DNA from: Nocardioidaceae bacterium
GTDB lineage: Bacteria > Actinomycetota > Actinomycetes > Propionibacteriales > Nocardioidaceae
Direction: 5' to 3'
NCBI GenBank assembly: GCA_018672315.1
Contig: CP076053.1
Coordinates: 829,827 to 893,826, forward strand
DNA: 64,000 nucleotides
This document shows, in pieces, positions 1 through 7,538 of the stretch; position 1 is the first letter of the stretch; the number at the start of each line of letters is the position of its first letter. Under the pieces are notes generated by a model. It was not told the DNA's origin. It was given only the letters and a program-made list of their open reading frames with translations, and did no database searches. A program made the position numbers and the translations under genes.

Positions 1-362
1 ATCCGGCTGTTCGGGAGCGCCAGCCGCTTGCCCGGCGCACCGGCGGCGAGCAGGATCGCGGCCGCCGAGGCCGCCTGACCCAGGCACACCGTCTGCACCT
101 GCGGCTGGATGAAGCGCATGGTGTCGTAGATGGCCGTGAGCGCGGTGAACGAGCCGCCGGGCGAGTTGATGTACATCTGGATGTCGCGATCGGGGTCCAA
201 CGACTCCAGGCACAGCAGCTGCGCCATGACCGCGTTCGCGATGTCGTCGCTGATCGGCGTGCCGAGGAAGATGATGCGGTCCTCGAAGAGCTTGCCGTAC
301 GGGTCGATGCGGCGCACACCGTAGGACGTGCGCTCCTCCCACTGCGGGATGTAGTAGTTCAT
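1..362 (-). CDS. clpP2: ATP-dependent Clp protease proteolytic subunit ClpP2 (3' end outside window)
   Basis: Serine peptidase subunit of the cytoplasmic Clp protease. Only the N-terminal 120 residues are in the window; the gene runs off the left edge. It begins [15 protein letters not shown] and shows the ClpP fold motifs YINSPGG (about residues 65-71) and [10 protein letters not shown], whose serine (about 99) is the nucleophile. The wording [10 protein letters not shown] and LALPNSR matches the mycobacterial ClpP2 type rather than ClpP1. The ATG follows a TGAGGCCGAG ribosome site 7 bases after the clpP1 stop, so the two are co-transcribed and should form the mixed ClpP1P2 complex known in Actinobacteria. 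clpX would be expected next, outside the window. Confidence 0.95.
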   Translation of the reverse strand, partial: MNYYIPQWEERTSYGVRRIDPYGKLFEDRIIFLGTPISDDIANAVMAQLLCLESLDPDRDIQMYINSPGGSFTALTAIYDTMRFIQPQVQTVCLGQAASAAAILLAAGAPGKRLALPNSR

Positions 363-369
363 CTCGGCC

Positions 370-1011
370 TCACTTCTTCTGGGCCGGGCGGCCCTGGTCG
401 GCGGCCTGGGCCGCGCGGGCGATCACGTTGTCGATGAAGCCGTACTCCTTGGCCTGGTCGGCCGTGAACCACCGGTCGCGGTCGGCGTCGTTCTCGATCT
501 GCTCGACGGACTGGCCGGTGTGCTCGGCGATCAGGTCGAAGAGCACCTTCTTGATGTGCAGCGACTGCTGCGCCTGGATCTTGATGTCCGAGGCGGATCC
601 ACCCATGCCGCCGAGCGGCTGGTGCATCATGATGCGCGCGTGCGGCAGGGCGTACCGCTTGCCGGGCGCGCCGGCGCACAGCAGGAACTGTCCCATCGAG
701 GCGGCGAGGCCCATGGCCACCGTCGCGACGTCGTTGGGGATGTAGTTCATGGTGTCGTAGATGGCCATGCCGGAGTCGACCGAGCCGCCGGGGCTGTTGA
801 TGTGCAGGAAGATGTCGGCGTCGGGGTCCTCGGCGCTGAGCAGCAGCATCTGCGCGCAGATCGCGTTCGCGTTCTGGTCACGCACCTCCGAGCCCAGGAA
901 GATGATCCGCTCGCGCAGGAGGCGCTGGTAGATGTGGTCGTCGAGGCCGTACGAGGGGGCTCCGCCACCGCTCGTCGGCGTCATGGTGGGGTCGATGCTG
1001 GTGTCTGTCAC
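370..1011 (-). CDS. clpP1: ATP-dependent Clp protease proteolytic subunit ClpP1
   Basis: First subunit of the ClpP1P2 peptidase. The 213-residue product has [11 protein letters not shown], the nucleophile in GLAASMGQ (S about 105), the histidine in MMHQPLGG (about 130) and the acid in the ENDADRDRW segment (about 175), a complete Ser-His-Asp triad. [13 protein letters not shown] is typical of actinobacterial ClpP1. I chose the GTG at 1009-1011 because a TAGGGT -10 box ends 7 bases before it, which fits a leaderless transcript. An ATG at 982-984 (MTPTSGG) is the alternative, but no ribosome site precedes it. The gene lies downstream of tig and an alpha/beta hydrolase on the same strand and 7 bases before clpP2. 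Confidence 0.95.
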   Translation of the reverse strand: MTDTSIDPTMTPTSGGGAPSYGLDDHIYQRLLRERIIFLGSEVRDQNANAICAQMLLLSAEDPDADIFLHINSPGGSVDSGMAIYDTMNYIPNDVATVAMGLAASMGQFLLCAGAPGKRYALPHARIMMHQPLGGMGGSASDIKIQAQQSLHIKKVLFDLIAEHTGQSVEQIENDADRDRWFTADQAKEYGFIDNVIARAAQAADQGRPAQKK

Positions 1012-1018
1012 GTGGGCG

Positions 1019-1024
1019 ACCCTA
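1019..1024 (-). promoter_or_regulatory. -10 box of clpP1 (leaderless)
   Basis: TAGGGT on the minus strand with a 7-base spacer to the GTG start. No convincing -35 was seen. Transcription would begin at or next to the start codon. Confidence 0.5.
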
Positions 1025-1092
1025 GCCCGCACGGGGCGACCAGCCACGTCCTGGCGGGGGTTGTTCGCTGTTGGCGGAACGGCTCCGGCCCC

Positions 1093-2322
1093 TCAGGCCA
1101 GCCAGCGCCTGATGGCGGCGTACACGTCGGGGTGGTTGAGCAGGTCGAAGTGGTCCGCCCCCGGGACGTGCAGGGTCTCTGCGCCGGGGAACATCTCCGG
1201 ACCCCGTCGCGGCCGACCGATCGCCGAGGGCCACCGCACGAGCAGGTCGCCGGCGGTCTCGCTGACAGGGTGACGCGGCGAGGCCGCCAGCGTCGCGCCG
1301 ACGAGCCGGTAGCGGGCGTGCGGCAGGTTCTCGACGTCGCGGGCCAGGCCGCTGCGCAGGTCGAGCACGCCGCGGGAGCGGTACTCGAAGATGCGGCCGA
1401 AGGGCGCCGCCTCGGGGACCCGGCCGAGGAGCTTCGTGGTCAGGTCGACGACCTGCTCCAGCGGGGCGCCGAGGTGGGGGGTGCCCAGCGTGACCACGTC
1501 GGTGACGAGCTCGGTCCACGGCGTGCCGGCGGGTGTCGTCACCACGCAGGCCGCGCGGATGATCAGGCCCCCCATCGAGTGGCCAACGAGCACGAGCCGT
1601 CGGACCCGGGTCGGCCATACCTCGACCAGGTCGTCGAGGAGCCCCGCGAGGGCGGCACCGTTCTCGGCGATGGGGAGGCCGGTGTTGACGCGCAGGTACA
1701 CCGGGCTCCAGCCTGCGTCGGCGGCGAGCCGGTCACCGTAGGAGCCGCCCTGCTCGTCGCTGCCGCGCCACCAGAAGTCCTCGGACTCGCACAGACCGTG
1801 GACGAAGACGACGACGTCACCTGTCGCCGCGGGGTACGCGGCCGCGATGCCCTCCCCCGTCAGCGCCACGTCGGCCCCCCGGTGGCGCACGGCCATCGAG
1901 ATCGCCATCTGCGATCCCTCGTCCCGCAGCTTGTCGCCGGTCAGACCGTTCACCGCCGCGAGGAGGAGCCGTCCGCTTGCCGTCGCCTCGAGTCGCGGCG
2001 CCGTCTGGTGCCGGTCGAGCTCGCGCAGCCCGCGGGCCAGCCCCCGGGCCGAGGCGCCCATCACTCCGTACACCCCCGCGCTGACGCCGTCGTGGGCCGT
2101 ACGCACCACCCGGTTGATGCCGAGCATGGCGGGGGTCGCCAGGTCGAGCGTGTCGAAGATCCGCCGGGCGATCGCCTGGTGCGCCTCGCGCGCTGTGCCC
2201 AGCAGCAGCTCATCAGCGCGTTCGGCGCCGTGAGCAGCTCCCTCGATCACCGTCGGACCGGTCGAGGCGGCACGATGCGACCGGTCCTCGGACGCAGACG
2301 CGCCCCGCGGTTCAGCGTTCAT
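1093..2322 (-). CDS. Alpha/beta hydrolase (lipase/PGAP1-like)
   Basis: Predicted serine hydrolase or lipase of 409 residues. The C-terminal two thirds carry an alpha/beta-hydrolase domain: an oxyanion-type strand FVHGLCESEDFWW, the nucleophile elbow LVGHSMGGLII, and a terminal HFDLLNHPDVYAAI that supplies the histidine. The N-terminal 130 residues are helical and unassigned. No signal peptide is visible, so it is probably cytoplasmic. I chose ATG at 2320-2322; an in-frame TTG at 2358 is possible but looks like part of a -35 element. It sits between tig and clpP1 on the same strand, an unusual place for a lipase. Substrate unknown; polyester or lipid turnover are guesses. Confidence 0.8.
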   Translation of the reverse strand: MNAEPRGASASEDRSHRAASTGPTVIEGAAHGAERADELLLGTAREAHQAIARRIFDTLDLATPAMLGINRVVRTAHDGVSAGVYGVMGASARGLARGLRELDRHQTAPRLEATASGRLLLAAVNGLTGDKLRDEGSQMAISMAVRHRGADVALTGEGIAAAYPAATGDVVVFVHGLCESEDFWWRGSDEQGGSYGDRLAADAGWSPVYLRVNTGLPIAENGAALAGLLDDLVEVWPTRVRRLVLVGHSMGGLIIRAACVVTTPAGTPWTELVTDVVTLGTPHLGAPLEQVVDLTTKLLGRVPEAAPFGRIFEYRSRGVLDLRSGLARDVENLPHARYRLVGATLAASPRHPVSETAGDLLVRWPSAIGRPRRGPEMFPGAETLHVPGADHFDLLNHPDVYAAIRRWLA

Positions 2323-2358
2323 GTACACATGTTCACTGAACTCGCGGGGCGCGGTCAA
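2320..2358 (-). promoter_or_regulatory. Putative promoter and operator of the alpha/beta hydrolase gene
   Basis: On the minus strand TTGACC (2353-2358) could act as a -35, but there is no good -10. The dyad CATGT-AC-ACATG (2320-2331) covers the start codon region. The spacing and the imperfect palindrome resemble operators of TetR-type repressors, but no such regulator lies next to the gene. Weak support. Confidence 0.3.
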
Positions 2359-2385
2359 GCACCGCCGCTGTGGCGGACGACCCGG

Positions 2386-3831
2386 TCAGGCCTTCTCGTC
2401 GGCCTCCGGCGTCGGCTCGGCCGTCGCAGTGTCGGCCGGAGCCTCGGCCGCCTCTGCTGCTTCTGCTGACTCGGCTGCCTCTGCCGCCTCGGCCTCGGGG
2501 TCACCGATCGAGCCGTCGGGACGGAGGTTCGCGAGGTCCACCGTGGCACCGGAGGCGTCGGTGACCGTGGCCGACTCGACGATGCGCGCGAGCGCCTTGC
2601 CCCGCAACACCTCGGCCACCATCTCGGGGATGTGGTTGTGCTGCAGCATGTGCTGGATGAACTCGTTCGGGTTCTGACCGGACTGCTGCGCACGCTGCAT
2701 GAGGTGCTGCTGGAGCTCCTGCTCCTCGACCTCGATCTCCTCGGCCTTCACGACGGCGTCGAGCACGAACTGCGCCGCGACGGCGTCCCGGACACGGGCC
2801 TCGAGCTCGGCCTCGAACTCGTCGATGGTCTGCCCCTCGTCGTCGAGGTAGGCCTCCATGGTCATGCCGGCGTACGCGAGCTGCTGCTCGACGCTCTGGC
2901 GCCTCGCCGTCAGCTCCTCGGCGACCAGGCTCTCGGGGAGGGGCACGTCGACCTTCTCCAGCAGCGCCTCCAGCACGGCGTCGCGCGCTTCGGCGGCCTG
3001 CTCCAGGCGCTTGCCGCGCTGCAGTCGCGTGGAGACGTCCTCGCGGAGCTCGGCGACGGTGCCGAACTCCGAGGCCTCCTGGGCGAAGTCGTCGTCGAGC
3101 TCGGGGAGCTCCTGCTCCTTGACCGCGCTGACCTTGACGAGCACGTCGACCTGCTGGCCCTTGGCGTCACCGCCGACCAGCTCGGAGGTGAAGGTCTTCT
3201 CCTCGCCGGCGGACATGCCGGTCAGCGCCTCGTCGAGGCCGTCGAGCATGCCGCCACGCCCGACCTGGTAGCTGGTGCCGGTCACCTCGGCGCCCTCGAC
3301 GTCCTCGCCGTCCTGGGTCGCCTTAAGGTCGATCGTCACGAAGTCGCCGTCGGCGGCCGCGCGCTCGACCTCGGTCAGCGAGGCGAAGCGCTCGCGCAGC
3401 GACTGGATCTGGGTGTCGACGTCCTCGTCGGAGACCTCGACGTCGGCCACCGAGACGGCCATGTCGCTGTAGTCGGGCACCTCGACGGCGGGCTTGATGT
3501 CCAGCTCGGCGGTGAACTCCAGGAGCTCGCCGTCCTCGAGCCGGCTGATGTCGATCTCGGGCTGCCCGAGCGGCTCGACCTCGTTCTCCTGCAGCGCGCG
3601 CATGTACACGCCCGGGAGCGCGTCGTTGATGGCCTGGTCGAGCACAGCACCCCGGCCGACCTGGCGGTCGATGACCGGCGGCGGGACCTTGCCGCGACGG
3701 AAGCCCGGCACGTTGATCTGCTTCGCGATGTCCTTGTAGGCCTTGTCCAGGCTCGGCTGGAGCTCGGAGAAGGGGACCTCGATGGTGAGCTTGGCGCGGG
3801 TGGGCGTCAACGTCTCGACGGCGCTCTTCAC
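2386..3831 (-). CDS. tig: Trigger factor, ribosome-associated chaperone
   Basis: Folding chaperone that binds at the ribosome exit tunnel and also has peptidyl-prolyl isomerase activity. The 481-residue product has the ribosome-binding signature GFRRGKVPP (about residues 44-52), a central FKBP-type domain (about 155-245, with GRGGMLDGLDEALTGM) and a long helical C-terminal chaperone domain. It ends in a low-complexity tail rich in Ala and Glu, common in actinobacterial Tig. I chose GTG at 3829-3831 (VKSAVETLTPTRAKL) because it matches the family N-terminus and follows a GAGAGAGA purine run; the open frame continues upstream into the tRNA-Pro without family similarity. tRNA-Pro lies 92 bases upstream on the same strand. 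Confidence 0.95.
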   Translation of the reverse strand: MKSAVETLTPTRAKLTIEVPFSELQPSLDKAYKDIAKQINVPGFRRGKVPPPVIDRQVGRGAVLDQAINDALPGVYMRALQENEVEPLGQPEIDISRLEDGELLEFTAELDIKPAVEVPDYSDMAVSVADVEVSDEDVDTQIQSLRERFASLTEVERAAADGDFVTIDLKATQDGEDVEGAEVTGTSYQVGRGGMLDGLDEALTGMSAGEEKTFTSELVGGDAKGQQVDVLVKVSAVKEQELPELDDDFAQEASEFGTVAELREDVSTRLQRGKRLEQAAEARDAVLEALLEKVDVPLPESLVAEELTARRQSVEQQLAYAGMTMEAYLDDEGQTIDEFEAELEARVRDAVAAQFVLDAVVKAEEIEVEEQELQQHLMQRAQQSGQNPNEFIQHMLQHNHIPEMVAEVLRGKALARIVESATVTDASGATVDLANLRPDGSIGDPEAEAAEAAESAEAAEAAEAPADTATAEPTPEADEKA

Positions 3832-3922
3832 GGTGTTTCTCTCTCTCGCTTGCCTGATCGGGGGCTCGGCCGGCGCTGCACGGCAGCGTCCTGGTCCGGG
3901 CGGTGCGGACCGGGGTCGGTGG

Positions 3923-3995
3923 TCGGGGCGACAGGACTCGAACCTGCGATCTCCTGCTCCCAAAGCAGGCGCGCTAGCCACTACGCTACGCCCCG
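3923..3995 (-). tRNA. tRNA-Pro (anticodon TGG)
   Basis: 73-base cloverleaf on the minus strand. The acceptor CGGGGCG pairs with CGCCCCG, the anticodon stem CCTGC/GCAGG closes a TTTGGGA loop (anticodon TGG), and the T arm GCAGG-TTCGAGT-CCTGT is normal. The discriminator base is A and CCA is not encoded. It reads CCA proline codons. Confidence 0.95.
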
Positions 3996-4012
3996 GTCTG
4001 CTGGACCCCGAG

Positions 4013-4018
4013 AGTGTA
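4013..4018 (-). promoter_or_regulatory. -10 box of tRNA-Pro
   Basis: TACACT on the minus strand, 17 bases before the mature tRNA 5' end. No clear -35. Confidence 0.4.
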
Positions 4019-4114
4019 GAGCCCGGCACGGGTCGTACGCGAACCTGGGCGGCCGGGGACCCCGTGCCGCAGGTGTGCCAGGATGAGCGTGGTCGGCGCG
4101 TCGTCGCGGACTGC

Positions 4115-4188
4115 GCGGATGTAGCTCAATGGTAGAGCCCCAGTCTTCCAAACTGGCTACGCGGGTTCGATTCCCGTCATCCGCTCCA
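4115..4188 (+). tRNA. tRNA-Gly (anticodon TCC), CCA encoded
   Basis: Acceptor GCGGATG pairs with CATCCGC, anticodon stem CCAGT/ACTGG closes CTTCCAA (anticodon TCC), and the T arm GCGGG-TTCGATT-CCCGT is normal. Mature body is 4115-4185 followed by an encoded CCA at 4186-4188. Confidence 0.95.
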
Positions 4189-4200
4189 CGAGTCGCCACC

Positions 4201-4220
4201 GGGCCGGACATGTCCGGTCC
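4201..4220. terminator. Perfect-centred inverted repeat after tRNA-Gly
   Basis: A 20-base self-complementary stretch (one G-T pair) with no spacer, centred on CCGGACATGTCCGG, 12 bases after the tRNA CCA. It has no T run. It could end tRNA-Gly transcription or be an operator for the small ORF at 4269. Confidence 0.35.
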
Positions 4221-4268
4221 GGAGGGCGTGTCGGGCATGGACGCCCACGCGTCGGGAATGACGTCTTC

Positions 4269-4433
4269 ATGAGCGCACTCCGACAGATCATCTCCCGCTT
4301 CACCGGCCGCGGTCGCCGCGGCCCCACGACCACCGGCGGTGCCCCCGCCCGTGGTGGGGCCTCCCACAGCCAGGACGCCCAGATCGGCCGCGCGGTGCGG
4401 TCGGCCGTACGGAAGTTCACCGGCAAGCGCTGA
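4269..4433 (+). CDS. Small basic hypothetical protein (54 aa)
   Basis: Candidate small gene, ATG to TGA, 54 residues, starting MSALRQIISRFTGRGRRG and ending VRKFTGKR. It is rich in Arg, Gly and Thr with a predicted net positive charge. No membrane segment or known domain was recognised. Support is that it fills the interval between tRNA-Gly and the convergent phosphatase gene, stops 10 bases before that gene's 3' end, and has a third-position GC bias. The ribosome site is weak (GGAATGA). It may be a nucleic-acid-binding peptide or may not be translated. Confidence 0.45.
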   Translation: MSALRQIISRFTGRGRRGPTTTGGAPARGGASHSQDAQIGRAVRSAVRKFTGKR

Positions 4434-4443
4434 GCGGCGCGGG

Positions 4444-5523
4444 TCAGACCCGCTGCAGCACCACCAGGGCACAGTCGTCGCCGGCCCGGGCGCGGGCGAG
4501 TCCGTCCATGATCCTGGTGGTGGGGGCCGTGCGGTCCTCGCGCAGGACCTCGACGGTCCTCGTCACCATGGCGGAGATGCCCTCGTCGATCTCGAGGGTG
4601 CGGTCCTCGACCATGCCGTCGGTGTAGAGCATCAGCACGTCCCCGCGGTCGAGGCGGCCCTGGACCGAGTCGTACTCGATGTCGGGCAGGAGCCCCAGCA
4701 CCGGGCCCGGCGGCTGCAGCTTCGACCAGTGCCCGAGACCGACCGGCAGGTGGACGCTGGGCGGGTGACCCGCCGAGGTGATCCAGTAGTCGCCCTCGAG
4801 CAGGTCCACGTGGGCGTGGACGGCGGTCGCGAAGCCCTCGTCCCACCCCTGGTCGACGAGGAACTCGTTGACCACGTCGAGGAAGTTCGGGCCCGGCAAC
4901 CCGGTGAGCAGGGCTCCCATCGCCCCGTTGAGCACCAGGGAGCGCGAACCGGCGCCGACGCCCTTGCCAGAGACGTCCACCACCACCAGGTCCAGCCACC
5001 GGCCGTTGCCCGAGAGGTGGCCGAGCACGAAGTCGCCCGAGAACTGGGTGTTGCCGGCCGCCTGCATCCTGCTGTCCAGGCTCCAGCCCGCGGGCACCTC
5101 GGGCAGGGGGCTCTGCCGCAGGATCCGGTCGCGCAGGTCGACGAGGAGACGTTCGCCCGTACGCCCCGTGACCCCCAGTCGGTCGCGGAGGATCGCCCCG
5201 CGCAGGACGAAGGCCGTGATCGAGAAGACGGCGAGGAAGCGGAGCACCGTCTCCCAGCCCTCGATGGGCAGTCCGACGAGCATGGCGAGGAAGTTGCCGA
5301 CCATCCACACGGCGAACCAGGCCAGACGGCGCGGTCCCAGCCAGATCGAGGAGAGGTAGACCGGCAGCAGCTGCACCGTGTAGAGCTCGGCGTCACGAAC
5401 AACAGCCATGGCCGTGATGGCCGAGGAGAGCAGCCCGAGGAAGACCAGGGCCGACCGCTCCGACGGGTCCACACGCACCCGCTCGAGGGCACGACGCGGC
5501 AGCCGGGACCAGCGGGAGTTCAC
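4444..5523 (-). CDS. Membrane-anchored PP2C/SpoIIE-family serine phosphatase
   Basis: Predicted signalling phosphatase of 359 residues. The N-terminus has several membrane segments (SALVFLGLLSSAITAMAVV, then LLPVYLSSIWLG, WFAVWMVGNFLAMLVG and LRFLAVFSITAFVL). The C-terminal half is a SpoIIE/RsbU phosphatase domain with metal-ligand motifs VVVDVSGKGVGAG, SAGHPPSV, LMLYTDGMVE and a final DDCALVVL. I chose GTG at 5521-5523; longer starts would overlap the rpiB stop at 5564. Proteins of this type act on anti-anti-sigma factors or related switches; no partner gene is adjacent, so the target is unknown. It is probably the last gene of the metG-to-rpiB chain. Confidence 0.85.
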   Translation of the reverse strand: MNSRWSRLPRRALERVRVDPSERSALVFLGLLSSAITAMAVVRDAELYTVQLLPVYLSSIWLGPRRLAWFAVWMVGNFLAMLVGLPIEGWETVLRFLAVFSITAFVLRGAILRDRLGVTGRTGERLLVDLRDRILRQSPLPEVPAGWSLDSRMQAAGNTQFSGDFVLGHLSGNGRWLDLVVVDVSGKGVGAGSRSLVLNGAMGALLTGLPGPNFLDVVNEFLVDQGWDEGFATAVHAHVDLLEGDYWITSAGHPPSVHLPVGLGHWSKLQPPGPVLGLLPDIEYDSVQGRLDRGDVLMLYTDGMVEDRTLEIDEGISAMVTRTVEVLREDRTAPTTRIMDGLARARAGDDCALVVLQRV

Positions 5524-5563
5524 CCGTCCGGATCCGGCAGGGCCCTTGCGGCCCGGCGCCACC

Positions 5564-6043
5564 TCAGGTGGCGGACGCAGGGAGCGGAGGCAGCTCTCCC
5601 GTCTCCTCATAGGACGCAAGCATGCCGATACGCCGGACATGGCGTGCGTCGTTGCTGAAGTCCGTGGTGAGGAACTCACCCACGAACGACGTCATCTCCT
5701 CGATGCTGTGCATCCGTCCCCCGACAGAGATGACGTTGGCGTCGTTGTGCTCACGTGCCAGGCGAGCGGTCTCGAGGCTCCACACGAGGGCGGCGCGTAC
5801 GCCGTCGACCTTGTTGGCCGCCATCTGCTCACCGTTGCCGCTGCCCCCCACGACGACACCCAGGCTGCCCGGGTCACCGGCGACACCCTCCGCGGCGCGG
5901 AGGCAGAAGACGGGGTAGTCGTCGAGGGCGTCGTACACGAAGGGTCCGTGATCGACCACGTCGTACCCCTGCTCGCGGAGCCAGGCGGCGACGTGGTCCT
6001 TCAACTCCAGACCGGCATGGTCTGACCCGAGGTGGACACGCAT
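5564..6043 (-). CDS. rpiB: RpiB/LacA-family sugar-phosphate isomerase (ribose-5-phosphate isomerase B)
   Basis: Interconverts ribose 5-phosphate and ribulose 5-phosphate in the pentose phosphate pathway. The 159-residue protein opens with MRVHLGSDHAGLELK, the family signature for phosphate and sugar binding, and carries VVVGGSGNGEQMAANKVDGVRAAL (loop with the general base position) and HNDANVISVGGRM. Length matches the family. ATG at 6041-6043 follows AGGATCC. It starts 13 bases after the esterase stop. The position normally held by a catalytic cysteine in many RpiB proteins (GTG.GM) reads GGSGNGEQ, a variant common in actinobacterial members. LacA-like activity on other sugars cannot be excluded. 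Confidence 0.9.
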   Translation of the reverse strand: MRVHLGSDHAGLELKDHVAAWLREQGYDVVDHGPFVYDALDDYPVFCLRAAEGVAGDPGSLGVVVGGSGNGEQMAANKVDGVRAALVWSLETARLAREHNDANVISVGGRMHSIEEMTSFVGEFLTTDFSNDARHVRRIGMLASYEETGELPPLPASAT

Positions 6044-6056
6044 GCTCGGGATCCTG

Positions 6057-6956
6057 TCAAAGATGCAACGATTTGAGAAATCCCGCGCTCACCCCTGTGA
6101 CCAGGGACGCGGCGTCGAAGACCGCGGGGTGACGCCAGAAGCCGTGCAGCATCCCGAGCACCCTGAGCGCCTGCACGCGGACGCCGAGCTCGGCCAGTCG
6201 CGCGGCCAGCCACTCCCCCTCGTCACGCAACGGGTCGTGCTCCGCGGTCACCACCAGCGTCGGCGGCAGGTCGCCGAGGCGCGAGGACCGCAGCGGCGCC
6301 AGGTCGGGGTGCTCGAGGTCCTCCGGCGACCCGGCGTACTGCTGCCAGAACCACGCCGCCTCCCGGGCGTCGAACCCCGCGGTCTCGCTCGCGTACGACG
6401 GCCACGCCGCGGCCGGGTCGAGGAAGGGGTAGACGAGCACCAGACCTGCAACGAGGGCGGGGTTGCGGAGAGTACCCACCAGGGCGAGGTTGCCGCCGGC
6501 GGAGTCCCCGTGGAGGGTCACAGGACCCTCGAGCCCCAGCTCGGCGGCGTCACGGCTCAGCACGCGCAGCACCGTGTCGACGTCGTCGGGTGCCGCAGGG
6601 AATCGGTGCTCGGGCGGTCGCCGGTAGTCGACGCTCAGCACCGGGACCGTGGAGGCCAGAGCGAGACGGCGCGCCGCCGCGTCGTGCACCTCCACGTCAC
6701 CGAAGACGAAGCCCCCACCGTGCAGGTGCACCACCACCCCCGGGGCGTCGTGCCCCCGGCCCCGCGGCCGGTAGAGGCGTACGGGCACACCGTCGGCGTC
6801 GAGGTCGCGCACCTCGGCCACCTCGGGACGAGCCTCCGCCGCAGCAACGTCACGCGCCTGCGTACGCGTCGCCTCGATGTCGAAGCCGGGCTCGAAGTTC
6901 CTCGGACCCGAGGGCTGTGCCTCGAGGGAGGCCAGCGCCTGGGGGTGGAGCGCCAT
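6057..6956 (-). CDS. Alpha/beta hydrolase of the hormone-sensitive-lipase (HSL) family
   Basis: Esterase-type hydrolase, 299 residues, cytoplasmic. It shows the HSL oxyanion-hole motif HLHGGGFVFGD (about residues 93-103), the nucleophile motif HGDSAGGNLAL (about 162-172), the acid in TAEHDPLRDEGE and the histidine in LGMLHGFWRHP. These are the complete family IV esterase signatures. ATG at 6954-6956 is 18 bases after the LURP-one stop, in line with one transcript from metG. Substrate unknown; short-chain acyl esters are usual for the family. Confidence 0.9.
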   Translation of the reverse strand: MALHPQALASLEAQPSGPRNFEPGFDIEATRTQARDVAAAEARPEVAEVRDLDADGVPVRLYRPRGRGHDAPGVVVHLHGGGFVFGDVEVHDAAARRLALASTVPVLSVDYRRPPEHRFPAAPDDVDTVLRVLSRDAAELGLEGPVTLHGDSAGGNLALVGTLRNPALVAGLVLVYPFLDPAAAWPSYASETAGFDAREAAWFWQQYAGSPEDLEHPDLAPLRSSRLGDLPPTLVVTAEHDPLRDEGEWLAARLAELGVRVQALRVLGMLHGFWRHPAVFDAASLVTGVSAGFLKSLHL

Positions 6957-6974
6957 GGTCGGGTGCCGCGCCGT

Positions 6975-7538
6975 TCAGCGCTGCATCATCGCGTCGAGCG
7001 CGACCGCCACGGAGGCGGCCACGCGCCAGTCGACGCGCTCGTCGGGCACCTCGACGGCGTAGCGGTCCCGCATCGTGGGCTTGCGCTCGACCGACATGAG
7101 CACTCCCGACCGTCCCGACTCCTCCGCCTGCGCGGAGGTGAAGTCGAAGTGGATCGGCAGGAAGGGCACGTCCATCACGCGGCGCAGGATCGCGATGCCC
7201 TGGGAGCGCTCGACGCCGGTGGCGGCGTACCCGGGCCCCTCGAGGGTGAAGGTGCTGCGCGAGAGCGACTTCGCGAAGTCCTTGCTGAAGGAGGCGAGCG
7301 GGCTGCCCTCGGCGTCGACCACGTCGTACGTGGCCCCGAAGTCGAGCACCTGACGCGCGGCGAAGGAGAAGGACTCGTGGCCCTCCTCGTCCCGGAAGGT
7401 GACGCGCTCCTTCAGCGCCATGCGCTTCTGGCGCGCCTCGGCGACGTCGAGCCCGCCGGCGACGACGCGGTAGACGTTCGTGGTCATCGCGAACTTCTGG
7501 TGCAGCTCGAAGCGTGGGAGGTGCAGGACCTCGGTCAT
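6975..7538 (-). CDS. LURP-one-related / scramblase-fold protein
   Basis: 187-residue protein of the LURP-one-related (DUF567-like) beta-barrel family. Evidence is the N-terminal [17 protein letters not shown], the strand-rich repeats ([37 protein letters not shown]), and the C-terminal helix [16 protein letters not shown] that is buried in the barrel of this fold. Members may bind membranes or nucleic acids; function in bacteria is unsettled. The ATG overlaps the metG stop in an ATGA junction, so it is translationally coupled to metG. I am fairly sure of the family and do not claim a function. Confidence 0.75.
   Translation of the reverse strand: MTEVLHLPRFELHQKFAMTTNVYRVVAGGLDVAEARQKRMALKERVTFRDEEGHESFSFAARQVLDFGATYDVVDAEGSPLASFSKDFAKSLSRSTFTLEGPGYAATGVERSQGIAILRRVMDVPFLPIHFDFTSAQAEESGRSGVLMSVERKPTMRDRYAVEVPDERVDWRVAASVAVALDAMMQR

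Noticed and set aside
520..2469. 649-residue open frame on plus, antisense to clpP1 and the hydrolase
   Set aside because: Shadow frame caused by high GC. Its product is low complexity with no family match, and both strands' real genes have clear motifs.
2632..4086. 484-residue open frame on plus, antisense to tig
   Set aside because: Antisense of trigger factor. It is Leu/Val/Gly-rich shadow translation, and crosses the tRNA-Pro gene.
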